Below are positions 44,437 to 53,677 of a DNA stretch of 64,000 nucleotides, one piece after another. The notes beneath the pieces were generated by a model that saw only the letters and a program-made list of their open reading frames with translations, did not search any database and was not told where the DNA came from. Where the stretch lies: contig OZ252050.1 in NCBI GenBank assembly GCA_965247975.1, positions 558,001-622,000 on the forward strand, written 5' to 3'. A program made the translations under genes and the position numbers. The first letter of the stretch is position 1; each line of letters begins with the position of its first letter. This DNA is from Taishania sp965247975. Its GTDB lineage: Bacteria > Bacteroidota > Bacteroidia > Flavobacteriales_D > Crocinitomicaceae.

Positions 44437-45163
44437 CGTCGTTGATAACCTTTGTTTGATATCGTTTTTGATTCACCAAATCTTCGTAAATGATATCTGT
44501 GTGATGATCATTCTTGTTAAAACAGGTAATACTCACGGTTTTTTTGGATGCTCGGTTCATGATTAAATCATTTTGCTGCGAACCATTTCCACCAAAGTGA
44601 TGAAAGAACAAAATATCTTCAGAAGTATAATTTTTGTTGTTCTGAATCCATGCATCGAACCAGGTTTTGCGCGCTTCGATAACTTCTTTCGTGTACAACG
44701 TTGCCGAAGACCAAATATGAGGAAGGGAAGCATCCAGATGTGAAAGCGTTGTTAATTGCCCATTCCATCGCAATTCATGCAGGTATCGTTTGTTATTCTT
44801 CGGACAAGCATAGACAAAAATTAACGTAAACGGTTCAATGCCGTCGAAATCATAATGATTTACAAAATCTATGACATTTTCATGTGAGTAAAAATCAAGA
44901 ACCATCAATCCACGACTTTTTTTATAGGGTGGTTTAGATTCATGTTTTTCAAAACCTCCATTCAACAAACAAAGAGTGTACCCATTTATTTCACTTACAA
45001 TCCATGTTCCGTTGGCATGTTGATCTTTCGGGAAATACAGTTTTTTATTGTCCAAAAAATATTCTTTTACAGGCAAAGCACTTGCGCGCTCAATGGATTC
45101 GTCACGGTTGGAAGTGAGTATGAATCCGTTTTTTCCTTGAGGAAGAAAAGTGACTGTACACAT
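44411..45163 (-). CDS. NRDE/TANGO2 family protein
   Basis: A 250-residue protein with the family-defining N-terminus 'MCTVTFLPQGKNGFILTSNRDE', where Cys2 could be an N-terminal nucleophile after Met removal and NRDE is the family name motif. 'GTWIVSEINGYTLCLLNGG' follows in the expected place. Family roles are poorly defined (haem or lipid handling proposed for eukaryotic TANGO2). Starts 2 bases downstream of the DinB-like gene, same strand. Confidence 0.9.
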   Translation of the reverse strand: MCTVTFLPQGKNGFILTSNRDESIERASALPVKEYFLDNKKLYFPKDQHANGTWIVSEINGYTLCLLNGGFEKHESKPPYKKSRGLMVLDFYSHENVIDFVNHYDFDGIEPFTLIFVYACPKNNKRYLHELRWNGQLTTLSHLDASLPHIWSSATLYTKEVIEARKTWFDAWIQNNKNYTSEDILFFHHFGGNGSQQNDLIMNRASKKTVSITCFNKNDHHTDIIYEDLVNQKRYQTKVINDDEDSASTC

Positions 45164-45165
45164 GA

Positions 45166-45666
45166 TTACCCAGCGACTTGAGATTTCATATATTTAACGG
45201 TAGAATCTGCGTAGCCAAAATTTTCCGATACATTGATGTAACTCAAATGTATTGGAATAGCAATTCCGATGATAGCTAAATGATGAACCGAATGCTCAAT
45301 GTTGTAGGTGATTTCGCGAAATAATGAAGATTCCATTTCAACACGTTCATTCTCATATTCAGAGATCAACAACAGTCGTTCGTTTGACGTAATTAGCTCC
45401 AATTTATCGATAATTTCTGCAATAAAATCACTGGTGTATTTTACATTTTCTTCAAGCAATAAATTGCGTTTACGCGCATCGTAATTTACTGGAGCATTCG
45501 ACGCTCTGAAAAGCAAACATTCGTAAAATTCAATTACATGACGGATGTGTTTTCCAATCGTTGCATTCTTCAATGTCGAGATAGGAAGCGTATAATCCTC
45601 ATCATTTATTTGGTGCAAAATAGATTGTACACTTTTCAGTTGTTTTATTGCTTCTCTTTTTAACAT
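45166..45666 (-). CDS. DinB-like four-helix metalloprotein
   Basis: A 166-residue four-helix protein. Histidines in 'GKHIRHVIEFYECLL' and 'NIEHSVHHLAIIGIAI' sit in the positions of the DinB/YfiT metal site. Members include metal-dependent thiol S-transferases and many unknowns. It heads a three-gene same-strand group with NRDE and ATP-grasp with almost no spacing. Confidence 0.82.
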   Translation of the reverse strand: MLKREAIKQLKSVQSILHQINDEDYTLPISTLKNATIGKHIRHVIEFYECLLFRASNAPVNYDARKRNLLLEENVKYTSDFIAEIIDKLELITSNERLLLISEYENERVEMESSLFREITYNIEHSVHHLAIIGIAIPIHLSYINVSENFGYADSTVKYMKSQVAG

Positions 45667-45748
45667 AGATATTTTCTTTTCACAACGGTTTTTAAACCTT
45701 GATGCTATTTACAAATGTAGTATGGATTTGGATTATTCTTGCAATGAA

Positions 45749-46480
45749 TTACCTGAATGGTGAATAAGTTATACCCACTAATCCCATGAGTGTTTTATTT
45801 CTAAAACGATCATTGTCGAATCTAAGCTTGTTAACTGTTGTGTATTCTGTGAAAAGAAAGGATGCTCCGATGCGCACTCCCCAATTCGGTTTGAACCAAT
45901 AACGTAAGTATAATTCTGAATTTAACATTCCTAAGTCGTTGTCACTTGTGAGTAAGGCATTGAAACTTGTTGGAGAAGCAGCTTGAACGGAACCGTTGAG
46001 CGGAGAAGTATGTGCAAAATATGTTCCTTCCGTTCTACTACCAAAACTAAAACCTATCGCATCAATATTGAATCCGACATCGAGTTTTTGCTTAATCGTA
46101 TATTGTAAATGAACGCTGATATTTAGTGCGTTGTTCTGAGATTTGCTTACTTGAAAGGTATCGATATTTGCTGGAATGTTTTCAGAAAAGAGAACACCAA
46201 GACCTGTTTTTCCAGATGTCAATTCCGCTGGTGCGGTTGTGTAGTTAAGCTTTCCTCCAGCTTGAGTAGTAAATCGTACGCCATAGCCCAGTTTGAATCG
46301 TTTTTTCTTTGTGATGGAGTGCATTTTTGTCCAAGACAATGCAGCCCCAAACTGATCACTTCCCATCAACGCAAGATCAAAATTGTTATTGAATTTGTAA
46401 GGGGTTTTAACGCGAACAGAATCTTGTCCAAAGCTTACAAAACCAGTCAAGAACATTAAGAATAAAGCTGTATTTTTCAT
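45749..46480 (-). CDS. Outer-membrane beta-barrel-like protein
   Basis: About 243 residues from the ATG at 46480, which opens a signal peptide (MKNTALFLMFLTGFVSFGQ). The frame is open to 46627, but that extension would put 49 odd residues before the signal. The mature protein alternates hydrophobic and polar residues in strands such as 'RFKLGYGVRFTTQAGG', 'ALNISVHLQYTIKQKLDVGFNI' and ends 'LMGLVGITYSPFR', an aromatic/Arg end near that of beta-barrels. Function unknown. Confidence 0.72.
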   Translation of the reverse strand: MKNTALFLMFLTGFVSFGQDSVRVKTPYKFNNNFDLALMGSDQFGAALSWTKMHSITKKKRFKLGYGVRFTTQAGGKLNYTTAPAELTSGKTGLGVLFSENIPANIDTFQVSKSQNNALNISVHLQYTIKQKLDVGFNIDAIGFSFGSRTEGTYFAHTSPLNGSVQAASPTSFNALLTSDNDLGMLNSELYLRYWFKPNWGVRIGASFLFTEYTTVNKLRFDNDRFRNKTLMGLVGITYSPFR

Positions 46481-46571
46481 GTATTTAATTTTATAATGTA
46501 AAGGAACTGATTGCCTTGAAATGTTTTTGTCGGACAAACGACAAATTACTGTTTTTTTTATTGATTTTGGC

Positions 46572-47678
46572 TTAAAATGCTTCTGCAAAAACAATATATA
46601 AACCATGTGAATCTTTGGTAAAACCATAATCTATCCGCAAATTGGTGTTTTCATGTTTGTTGATGCGAACCCTTAACCCAATTCCATAGTTATAATGAAC
46701 GCGATTTTCTTTGAACATTTTAAAAGAATTGGCAACAGAACCAATACCTCCAAATACCGCGACACCAAACATTTTATAAAGAGGAATTCTTACTTCTTGT
46801 TGCAGCACGATGAGGTTATTGTCTCGAAAACGGCCTTTGTAATAACCGCGCAAAAACCGTGCTCCGCCAATTTCCGGCATTAGGCTAAAAGGTACATTTC
46901 CTTTGTTAAACGAAAAGTAAGCGTTTCCATTCCAAACAAAGCGATTAAAAAAGGTTTGATATTTCCGAGCATCGACGGTCAGTAATGAAAACATGTATTG
47001 ATTTTTAAACACCAAACTGTAATCTACTAGTGATGCCTCAAAGTAACTGCCTTTTGTTGGATTTAAAGGATTATCGCGCTTGTCGATTAAAAATTCAGGA
47101 CCTATACCCAAAGCGGAAAAACCCATGTTACCATGCACAGGAATTTCGGGTGAATGGGACATTAAAGCCATGTCTAGGTTGTGTACATTTTTTAATTGAA
47201 AGAAAAGCCCAGCATAGAAATTTTTTCGAACCCGTGTAAACGCTCTTGTCTGAATCCGAAAGAAATCCGCTGAAAACGTGACGCGCTCCTGCTGTTGTGT
47301 ATTGTTACCGATTCCAAAAAAGAATTGAGGAAAACGACTGTAATCCAAGTATCCGGTCACGTAAAAACGGTTCTTTGCGAGCCATAATTGGTAATCGTTT
47401 TCTATGGAAAATTGTTTGTTGAGCGTATAGGTCACAAAGGTTTGCGTATTTGATTTACGGAGTGTTGAGTCTCTCTCATTCGTTTTGAAATAATTGAAAT
47501 ACAACCCTCCAAAACCAACACGCGTTTCGGGTGTATAATAAACAATCGGAAGAATGCCGAACTTTAAATTTTTTAACGAATCAGGAGGAAAGGTCCATGC
47601 TTTTTGAGCCAAAACCAATGATAAAAGCAATGGGAGCGCTTTCAATACTCGCGAAGATTTTCCTTTCCAACGATTCAT
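46572..47678 (-). CDS. BamA/TamA (Omp85-like) outer-membrane barrel
   Basis: A 368-residue protein with a signal peptide (about 1-29). It consists of the 16-strand surface-antigen barrel alone, with no POTRA domains. The Omp85 lid motif appears as 'GGARFLRGYYKGRFRDNN', and the chain ends in Phe ('FAEAF'). 'KRDNPLNPTKGSYFEASL' is another conserved Omp85 piece. Short POTRA-less Omp85 proteins like this are common in Bacteroidota; whether it inserts proteins or handles lipids is not known. Confidence 0.88.
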   Translation of the reverse strand: MNRWKGKSSRVLKALPLLLSLVLAQKAWTFPPDSLKNLKFGILPIVYYTPETRVGFGGLYFNYFKTNERDSTLRKSNTQTFVTYTLNKQFSIENDYQLWLAKNRFYVTGYLDYSRFPQFFFGIGNNTQQQERVTFSADFFRIQTRAFTRVRKNFYAGLFFQLKNVHNLDMALMSHSPEIPVHGNMGFSALGIGPEFLIDKRDNPLNPTKGSYFEASLVDYSLVFKNQYMFSLLTVDARKYQTFFNRFVWNGNAYFSFNKGNVPFSLMPEIGGARFLRGYYKGRFRDNNLIVLQQEVRIPLYKMFGVAVFGGIGSVANSFKMFKENRVHYNYGIGLRVRINKHENTNLRIDYGFTKDSHGLYIVFAEAF

Positions 47679-47828
47679 GCGTGATTGTAAACTTTCAATG
47701 CTATTATTATTTGGGACAATTTTTTTGTACTATTGAGCTTAGCTCATTGTTCTTTTGATAAACAAATTTACGAAGGCATAAATACTTCAAAAGTCGGCTA
47801 GGCGACAATTCGTTAAACTTAACTGGAA

Positions 47829-47836
47829 TAAATTTG
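47829..47836 (+). promoter_or_regulatory. Candidate -7 promoter box
   Basis: TAAATTTG fits TAnnTTTG and lies 40 bases before the Omp28-like gene start at 47877. Confidence 0.4.
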
Positions 47837-47876
47837 TCCATATCGAAGTTTTCGATGCAAACTAAAAATTTAAATT

Positions 47877-48881
47877 ATGAAACACATCACATTTATTTTA
47901 TGCGCTTTTTTCGCTCAGTTTTCGTTTTCTCAAGTTCCAAAAAAAGTTGTGGTTGAGCATTTTACAAACTCGAAGTGTAGTTTTTGTGCTACGAGAAATC
48001 CAGGTTTTTATAACAATCTTAACAATCAATCTGGCGTCATTCACTTAGCAATTCACCCGAGTTCGCCTTATAGTGGATGCTTAATCAATCAGCACAATGT
48101 TTCTGAGAATGATGGACGTACAAATTACTACGGAATTTACGGTTCAACACCGCGATTGGTCATTCAAGGAGCACCAATTCCAGGAGGAGCAAATTATAGT
48201 TCTAGCAGCATTTTCACACCTCATTTGGGTCAAACATCGCCCGCGAGCTTAACGATTTCTCAAACAAAATTTGGCGCAGATTCCATCATTTCGACGGTTG
48301 TCATTAAAACGGAAGAAGCCCACACAATAGGTGAATTGAAATTATTCGTCGCTTTGGCTGAAGATACCTTGTTTTATACTGGATCGAACGGAGAACCACA
48401 ACATTACGATGTATTTAGAAAATCTTTGACTGGAACATCAGGAATTTCCGTTACACTTCCAGCCACAGTGGGAGAAACGGTTTCTTTTTCTTACAGTTCA
48501 GCAGCAAATGCAGCATGGGTGTTTGAACGCATCTTTACCTTAGCGATTTTACAAGAAGCAGGTTCGAAGGCTGTTGTTCAAGCAGAAGCTGTTCCGGCAA
48601 GTCAAAATGATCCGAATATTTTGGGAATCAATACTTCAAACGAAAATGAATCTCACATTGATGTTTTTCAAACGGAAGAGGGAGTTTTAATTCATCAATA
48701 TGCATTTAGTGAACCCAATTCAATTACCATTTACGATGTTACTGGAAAAGTAGTGCTTTCGCAAAAATTGAATTCTAATTTAGAGACAGTAATACTTCCT
48801 TCAAATACGAAAGGGTTTTATCTCTATGAAATTAGTACAAACAGCACAACGCAAAAAACTGGGAAGTTAATTTTGAATTGA
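47877..48881 (+). CDS. Omp28-like secreted protein with thioredoxin-like CxxC and T9SS type A domain
   Basis: A 334-residue protein with a signal peptide (about 1-19). 'VVEHFTNSKCSFCATRNPGFY' carries a CSFC redox pair at the start of a thioredoxin-like fold, followed by an Omp28-like beta domain ('YGIYGSTPRLVIQGAPIPGG' region). A T9SS type A domain closes it ('GVLIHQYAFSEPNSITIYDVTGKVV' region, ending 'KTGKLILN'). It is probably exported to the surface; the CxxC could act in disulfide exchange outside the cell, which is inference. Confidence 0.82.
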   Translation: MKHITFILCAFFAQFSFSQVPKKVVVEHFTNSKCSFCATRNPGFYNNLNNQSGVIHLAIHPSSPYSGCLINQHNVSENDGRTNYYGIYGSTPRLVIQGAPIPGGANYSSSSIFTPHLGQTSPASLTISQTKFGADSIISTVVIKTEEAHTIGELKLFVALAEDTLFYTGSNGEPQHYDVFRKSLTGTSGISVTLPATVGETVSFSYSSAANAAWVFERIFTLAILQEAGSKAVVQAEAVPASQNDPNILGINTSNENESHIDVFQTEEGVLIHQYAFSEPNSITIYDVTGKVVLSQKLNSNLETVILPSNTKGFYLYEISTNSTTQKTGKLILN

Positions 48882-48888
48882 ATTTTTT

Positions 48889-48973
48889 ACCGCAGAGCGC
48901 GCCGAGAACGCAAAGTTTTTAGGGAGTTTATTATTTATTAATGTTTCTTTGCGCTCCTTGCGCCGCTCTGCGG
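48889..48973. terminator. Large inverted repeat, probable bidirectional terminator
   Basis: ACCGCAGAGCG at 48889-48899 is the exact inverse of CGCTCTGCGGT at 48963-48973, and further inside CGCAAAG mirrors CTTTGCG. T-rich (48883-48888) and A-rich (48975-48981) tracts flank it, so either strand ends in stem plus U-run. It lies between two convergent genes. The words (CCGCAGAG.., ..AACGCAAAG) look like a GC-rich interspersed repeat seen in many Bacteroidota; that is recollection. Confidence 0.7.
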
Positions 48974-48982
48974 TATAAAAAA

Positions 48983-50110
48983 TTAAAACTTTTCGCCGTG
49001 AGTCAAGCGAATAATTTTGCACAGTAAGCGAGGAAATTTACTCAGAAATTTCAAGGTCCAAAGCGTGGTGATTCGTTTTCCAAAGAGTTTTTGAAGGTAA
49101 AACCCTGTTTTGATTCGAAAGGAAAAATGGTTGTTCCATTCTTTTGTGTAGCGATCAATAAGCGTTTGTTTATCGATTTGATTAGTAAAAAATGCTTCCA
49201 TGTGCGTTGCCAAAATTTTGGAGGCCCGTATCGCAATACTCATTCCATTTCCACATAATGGAGCGATTGCACCCGCAGCATCACCAAGAAGAATAAGATC
49301 GTTTTGATACGTACTTTTTTTGCTAAAACCAATTTGACTGATGGCTATCGGTTTTTGATTCACGAATTCGGATTCAGCAAAATAGGTTCGAAGAAATGGA
49401 TTTTTCATCAAAATGTTTTCTTCCATTTTTTTGATGTCGTTGCCATTATCATTCAAGTTTTTTGTGGTCGTCAAATAACACAAACAATACATGTCATTGT
49501 CAACTTTTGAAATGCCACAATAACCATCTTTGAAGTTGTGAAGTTCGATTAAATCATTTGGAAAAGAACGTTTTATGTGGTATTTCACGCCAATGTATTT
49601 TCCCTTTGAACGGTTGGATCTTTCTACAAAACTTGGTTCTATTTTGCCATAACTACCACACGCAATTTTTGAGTGATACGTTCCTTTGGTTGTTTCAATG
49701 GAATAAACATTGTCTTCGAGTTTCACATTCGTAACCGTACAATTTTCAAGTACTTCAACGCCGTATTCTCGCGCGATACCTGCAAGTCTATGATCGAGTG
49801 CATAGCGACTGATTCCAAACCCACCAAGCGATAATTCGGATGAAATGACAAATCCGTCATGCGCCGAAACGTTCAATAGGTTGATTTTAGGGAGATTTAA
49901 TTCCGACAAATTAGCACCCAGTTCTTCCAAAAAATCCCAGCTTTCCATCGAGATGTATTCACCGCATACTTTGTGAAATGGATATTGATTCTTTTCGAAG
50001 AGTACTACTTTTCGGTTTGTTTTCGCCAATTGAATGGCCAAGGTCAGTCCCGCTAAACCTCCACCAATGATGGCACAATCACGGATCTTAGAATCAGTTT
50101 GCATAGACAA
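48983..50110 (-). CDS. FAD-dependent oxidoreductase (geranylgeranyl-reductase/hydroxylase-like)
   Basis: A 375-residue flavoprotein. The dinucleotide-binding motif is 'AIIGGGLAGLTLAIQLAKTNRKVVLFEK' at the N-terminus, and the second FAD motif is 'LILLGDAAGAIAPLCGNGMSIAIRAS'. The family includes geranylgeranyl reductases and aromatic hydroxylases. As last gene of the type III PKS cluster it probably hydroxylates or reduces the polyketide or its prenyl chain (inference). Overlaps the methyltransferase gene by 17 bases. Confidence 0.88.
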   Translation of the reverse strand: MSMQTDSKIRDCAIIGGGLAGLTLAIQLAKTNRKVVLFEKNQYPFHKVCGEYISMESWDFLEELGANLSELNLPKINLLNVSAHDGFVISSELSLGGFGISRYALDHRLAGIAREYGVEVLENCTVTNVKLEDNVYSIETTKGTYHSKIACGSYGKIEPSFVERSNRSKGKYIGVKYHIKRSFPNDLIELHNFKDGYCGISKVDNDMYCLCYLTTTKNLNDNGNDIKKMEENILMKNPFLRTYFAESEFVNQKPIAISQIGFSKKSTYQNDLILLGDAAGAIAPLCGNGMSIAIRASKILATHMEAFFTNQIDKQTLIDRYTKEWNNHFSFRIKTGFYLQKLFGKRITTLWTLKFLSKFPRLLCKIIRLTHGEKF

Positions 50111-50783
50111 TTACTTCGTAACGAAAAGCCCATTTGTAGCGAATGGAATAGTTGCTAGCGCCAGATTTTGATAGTATTTGTTCCCATTCATTTCGTTTAA
50201 ATCCTCGGAGTACGGAAAGCGGTGCATCGTTCTTAACTAAGTAAGATTTCGAAAAAATGCGGGTCAGTAATTTAATGGAGTAATACGCAAACCAATGACG
50301 TTGCAAATCATTCACAACCAAAGTCGCTTTGTTTTTTAAGGCAAACTGAATCAACCCGATGATTTCTTCATCACTCAAATGGTGACAAAACAAACAAGCA
50401 TGAAGAATATCTATTTTCGCGATATGTGAATGAATATTGCGGTAATCATCTTGAATGAAGGTAATTTTTGGATTCGGTGCATTGCGCTCAGCATAATCTA
50501 TACAGGTTTGTTTTAAGTCAACTCCGTAAAGATTTATGTCCAATTTCTGTTTTTCTTTCCACGAAAAAATGCGTTTCAAAGTATCTCCACCGCCACTTCC
50601 AATATCCACTAAATGGTATGATTTTGTATCTGTGAGTACTTTTTTTAACGCACTAAACGTGATTTTATATCCACCCAATAAATGATTGATGCTATCGAGT
50701 TCTTTTAAGTTTTGAAATAAATCTTTTTCCGGAATATTTTCTCCGTCGAGTAGTTCTTTGGTATGACTACGCTCCTTAAACAT
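50094..50783 (-). CDS. Class I SAM-dependent methyltransferase
   Basis: A 229-residue methyltransferase. Motif I is 'YHLVDIGSGGGDTLKRIF', followed by 'INLYGVDLKQTCIDYAE' and 'KIDILHACLFCHHLSDEEI'. It lies between the PKS and the oxidoreductase with overlaps of 8 and 17 bases, so it most likely methylates the polyketide product. The actual atom methylated is unknown. Confidence 0.88.
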   Translation of the reverse strand: MFKERSHTKELLDGENIPEKDLFQNLKELDSINHLLGGYKITFSALKKVLTDTKSYHLVDIGSGGGDTLKRIFSWKEKQKLDINLYGVDLKQTCIDYAERNAPNPKITFIQDDYRNIHSHIAKIDILHACLFCHHLSDEEIIGLIQFALKNKATLVVNDLQRHWFAYYSIKLLTRIFSKSYLVKNDAPLSVLRGFKRNEWEQILSKSGASNYSIRYKWAFRYEVIVYAN

Positions 50784-51885
50784 ATTCCAAGCGCATGGTT
50801 TCGATGCTTAATCCTGGACCAAAAGCGGCAGTGAAAATCGTTTCTCCTTTTTGGGCAGCTGCGCGCTCATCAAACAAGGCTTTTAGCACAAACAATACGG
50901 TTGCCGACGACATATTTCCGTAATTCCGCAACACATCATAGGAATGAGAAAGTTCATCGTTTTCAAGTGCAAGTGTTTTCTTAAAATCATCTAGAATTTT
51001 TTTCCCGCCAGGGTGAATGGCCCAATAATCAATCGCTGATTTGTCTAAATTTAGCGAAGCCAAAAATGCCTGCATATTTCCATTGATGAGCTCCGAAACG
51101 TATGAAGTCAAATTCATGATGAATCCTTTTTCCGTTATCTGCCAGGCCATTTCTTGAAATCCTTCGTGCACAATCAACGAATCAAATCCTTGAATTTTTA
51201 AGTTGTTTGAATGGGTTGAATCCTTTGAATTGTTGAATTGTTGAATTGGTTCCGATTCTACAATCACTGCCGCGCATCCATCACCAAAAAGTGCGGTTGA
51301 AAGAATGTAATCGTCAGAATAATTTTTTTGAAAATGCAAGGTGCAAAGTTCAACGCAAACAACCAACACTTTTGAGTTTGGTATGCTGTTGCAAATATTA
51401 TGCGCACTATTCAAGGCCAAAATCGCTGCGTTGCACCCCATGAAGTTGATGCTGCTTCGCTGGGTACTTGGTTTTAAGTTCAGTTCTTTGATGAGTTCGA
51501 TGTCCAAACCTGGTGTGAATAATCCCGTGCAGGTAACCGTAATCACATGCGTTATCGAATGTTTGTCGTTTTCAATGCCTTTTATTTTTCGAATAGCTTC
51601 GAGCGACAATTTCAATGCTTCGATGCGAAAACAATCCATGCGTTGACCCAAACTTGGCTCGGGTTCAATCCATTGGTTTTTGCTAAAAAACTCAAAGTCA
51701 GCTGGATTTTTGCCGTAATCATTCAACACAGAATAGCGTGTGTCGATGGCTGCTTTCTGCGCAATGCTATGAATTTTTCGACGAATCATCAGATCATCTG
51801 TCGAATTCGCATAGAATGCTGAAATCACGTTTTGAGCGTGACAATATGCTGGAACTGCAGTTTCTATGGCAGAAATGTAACTCAA
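50776..51885 (-). CDS. Type III polyketide synthase
   Basis: A 369-residue chalcone-synthase-fold enzyme. The Cys-His-Asn triad is complete: C151 in 'INFMGCNAAILALNSA', H291 in 'YWAIHPGGKKIL' and N324 in 'RNYGNMSSATVLFVL'. 'THVITVTCTGLFTPGLDIELIKEL' and the C-terminal 'TAAFGPGLSIETMRLEYV' are typical. Such enzymes make alkylresorcinols, alkylpyrones or small phenols from acyl-CoA and malonyl-CoA. Neighbours (prenyltransferase, methyltransferase, flavoprotein) point to a methylated, prenylated or oxidised phenolic lipid. Confidence 0.94.
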   Translation of the reverse strand: MSYISAIETAVPAYCHAQNVISAFYANSTDDLMIRRKIHSIAQKAAIDTRYSVLNDYGKNPADFEFFSKNQWIEPEPSLGQRMDCFRIEALKLSLEAIRKIKGIENDKHSITHVITVTCTGLFTPGLDIELIKELNLKPSTQRSSINFMGCNAAILALNSAHNICNSIPNSKVLVVCVELCTLHFQKNYSDDYILSTALFGDGCAAVIVESEPIQQFNNSKDSTHSNNLKIQGFDSLIVHEGFQEMAWQITEKGFIMNLTSYVSELINGNMQAFLASLNLDKSAIDYWAIHPGGKKILDDFKKTLALENDELSHSYDVLRNYGNMSSATVLFVLKALFDERAAAQKGETIFTAAFGPGLSIETMRLEYV

Positions 51886-51888
51886 ACT

Positions 51889-52764
51889 TTAGTGATTTAA
51901 AAAAGTGAGAATGATAAAACACGTATTCATACAGATGGCGGCAATCGCATTCATGCGCATGGTATTTTTAAAATTGGCTTCTTGTACATTTTTCTTTGTT
52001 TTTAGAAACCAACCAGTGAAGTACAAAAGTATGGGAATAAAGAAGAGTTGAAGAATAAAAAATTGATTTAATGCATCAATCGATTGAAAATACAAGAAGT
52101 AAAACAAGTTACAGATCGCGAATAATATTCCGGTGAACAGAAAAGTTCCTTTGTAGCCTAGTTTGTAGCTCAAGGTCACGACTCCATCTGCCAAATCTGC
52201 TTCGTGTTGGTAAATTTGTGTGAGTGGATACGCTCCCGCAATTTGCAAGGAACACGCGAGCATGATGTACAAGTCGGGAGTTGAAAAAGACAGCGATTGT
52301 CTATTTATCCCAAAATTGGACATGTAATACGTAAACGCTCCTTGGAAAACCACCACAATTAAAAAACCGATGAAGGGATATTTTTTTAAGCGAATTTGTT
52401 TGGAACTGTAAGCACGAGAAGCTAAAATATACGTCAAAATGCACAACGCAAAAATCCAATGAATGAAAATGGCAGAAAGTAAAATGGCTGTTGCATCCAT
52501 AACCAAAGTCAAATAAAACAATGCTTTGGTTGGCATAGGAGGTTTTTCAAGTCCACCGATGCTTGTTTCGTCTTTATCGATGTAACTGTTGTAACCATTG
52601 CTTGCCGGATACACCAACACATGAATAATCAAAAATGAAGCGATCGCAAAAAACCAGCTAGGCTCGGCACTTTGGCTGAGCGCCAAAATAAAAATGGGCA
52701 TCAAGAAAAACGAAAACGGTATTCGTAAAAGCTTTATGGTATTCTTATCTGGAACTACGGACAC
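51889..52764 (-). CDS. UbiA family prenyltransferase
   Basis: A 291-residue membrane protein with about eight helices. The two Asp-rich motifs of UbiA enzymes are seen as 'NGYNSYIDKDETSIGG' (N59..D63.D65) and 'YQHEADLADGVVTLSYKLG'. It would attach a prenyl chain to an aromatic acceptor in the membrane. First gene of the cluster; its stop is 3 bases before the PKS start, so the PKS product is the natural candidate acceptor. Confidence 0.9.
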   Translation of the reverse strand: MSVVPDKNTIKLLRIPFSFFLMPIFILALSQSAEPSWFFAIASFLIIHVLVYPASNGYNSYIDKDETSIGGLEKPPMPTKALFYLTLVMDATAILLSAIFIHWIFALCILTYILASRAYSSKQIRLKKYPFIGFLIVVVFQGAFTYYMSNFGINRQSLSFSTPDLYIMLACSLQIAGAYPLTQIYQHEADLADGVVTLSYKLGYKGTFLFTGILFAICNLFYFLYFQSIDALNQFFILQLFFIPILLYFTGWFLKTKKNVQEANFKNTMRMNAIAAICMNTCFIILTFLNH

Positions 52765-52943
52765 TTTTAATTGTTTTTTGGTTAATTACCATGGTAGCAA
52801 AGTTAGTATTTCTTTGTGGAAAGCGTGTCGTGTTTATGACATTTCGAGTGAATAAAGATGAGGTGGAAGTATTTAAAGATTTAACTAATGGAACGCAATC
52901 AGTCTAGAAAATAGGGTGAAAAATGGAATCCATGACAAGGACC

Positions 52944-52990
52944 AAAACGGAACGCAGATAACGCAGATTTTGCAGATGACGCAGGTTTTA
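52944..52990 (-). repeat. Inverted partial copy of the 53-kb repeat unit
   Basis: GCAGATGACGCAGGTTTT is the inverse of the AAAACCTGCGTCATCTGC-type words that recur from 53084 on. This copy faces the array and could base-pair with it in RNA or single-stranded DNA. Confidence 0.65.
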
Positions 52991-53039
52991 AGCCGATAAT
53001 TAGTTCCTTGCGGAGTTTTTATATAAAGTGCGAGTCTGA

Positions 53040-53640
53040 GTCAGTGAACTCTTGAACATTAGTTTTTTTGATCAGCGTAAACCTGCGTCATCAGCGTCAT
53101 CAGCGTTCTTTCCTTCGCAAATTTTAATTGTTTACTCTTCTCAATGTATTTCAACCTGCGTCATCTGCGTCATCAGCGTTTCTTCCTTCTCAGATTTTAA
53201 TTTTTTACTCTTCTCAATGTATTTCACCCTGCGTCATCTGCGTCATCAGCGTTTCTTCCTTCGCAAATTTTAATTTTTACTCTTCTCAATGTATTTCAAC
53301 CTGCGTCATCAGCGTCATCAGTGCTCAATCCTTCGAAAATTTTATTTTTTACTCTACTCATTGTGTTTAAATCAGCGTAAACCAGCGTCATCAGCGTCAT
53401 CAGCGTTCTTTCCTTCGCAAATTTTAATTTTTACTCTTCCCAATGTATTTCAACCTGCGTCATCAGTGCTCAATCCTTCGCAAATTTTATTTTTTACTCT
53501 ACTCATTGTGTTTAAATCAGCATAAACCTGCGTCATCAGCGTCATCAGCGTTCCTTCATTCGCAAATTTTAATTTTTACTCTTCTCAATGTATTTCAACC
53601 AGCGTCATCTGCGTCATCAGCGTCCATTTCGACAGGCTCA
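53040..53640. repeat. Array of about eight 63-82 bp imperfect tandem repeats
   Basis: Each unit has a GC-rich part built from 8-9 base words (CTGCGTCAT, CAGCGTCAT, CAGCGTT) and an AT-rich part ('CCTTCGCAAATTTTAATTTTTACTC' split, then 'TTCTCAATGTATTTCAACC'). The TACTC landmark falls at 53133, 53206, 53278, 53350, 53432, 53495 and 53577, giving periods of 73, 72, 72, 82, 63 and 82. Two units carry the variant 'CTACTCATTGTGTTTAAATC'. The array ends in 'TTTCGACAGGCTCAATG'. Not CRISPR: there are no unique spacers. Confidence 0.9.
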
Positions 53641-53677
53641 ATGCAGCGCTCAGTGCTCAATCCCCAATCAATCCCTT

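Larger units (their letters stand above)
52765..53677. other. 913-bp intergenic region made largely of degenerate repeats
   Basis: Nothing that looks like a real gene is present. The first ~180 bases are unique and AT-rich. 52944-52990 is an inverted partial copy of the repeat words that follow, and 53040-53640 is the tandem array described separately. The several short ORFs in the array are by-products of the repeat. Confidence 0.75.

Noticed and set aside
46481..46627. 49-residue extension of the beta-barrel-like protein
   Set aside because: A clean signal peptide begins at the ATG at 46480 and the extension overlaps the end of the Omp85-like gene.
53040..53640. CRISPR array
   Set aside because: Units are imperfect, 63-82 bp long and continuous, with no unique spacers between constant repeats and no cas genes nearby.
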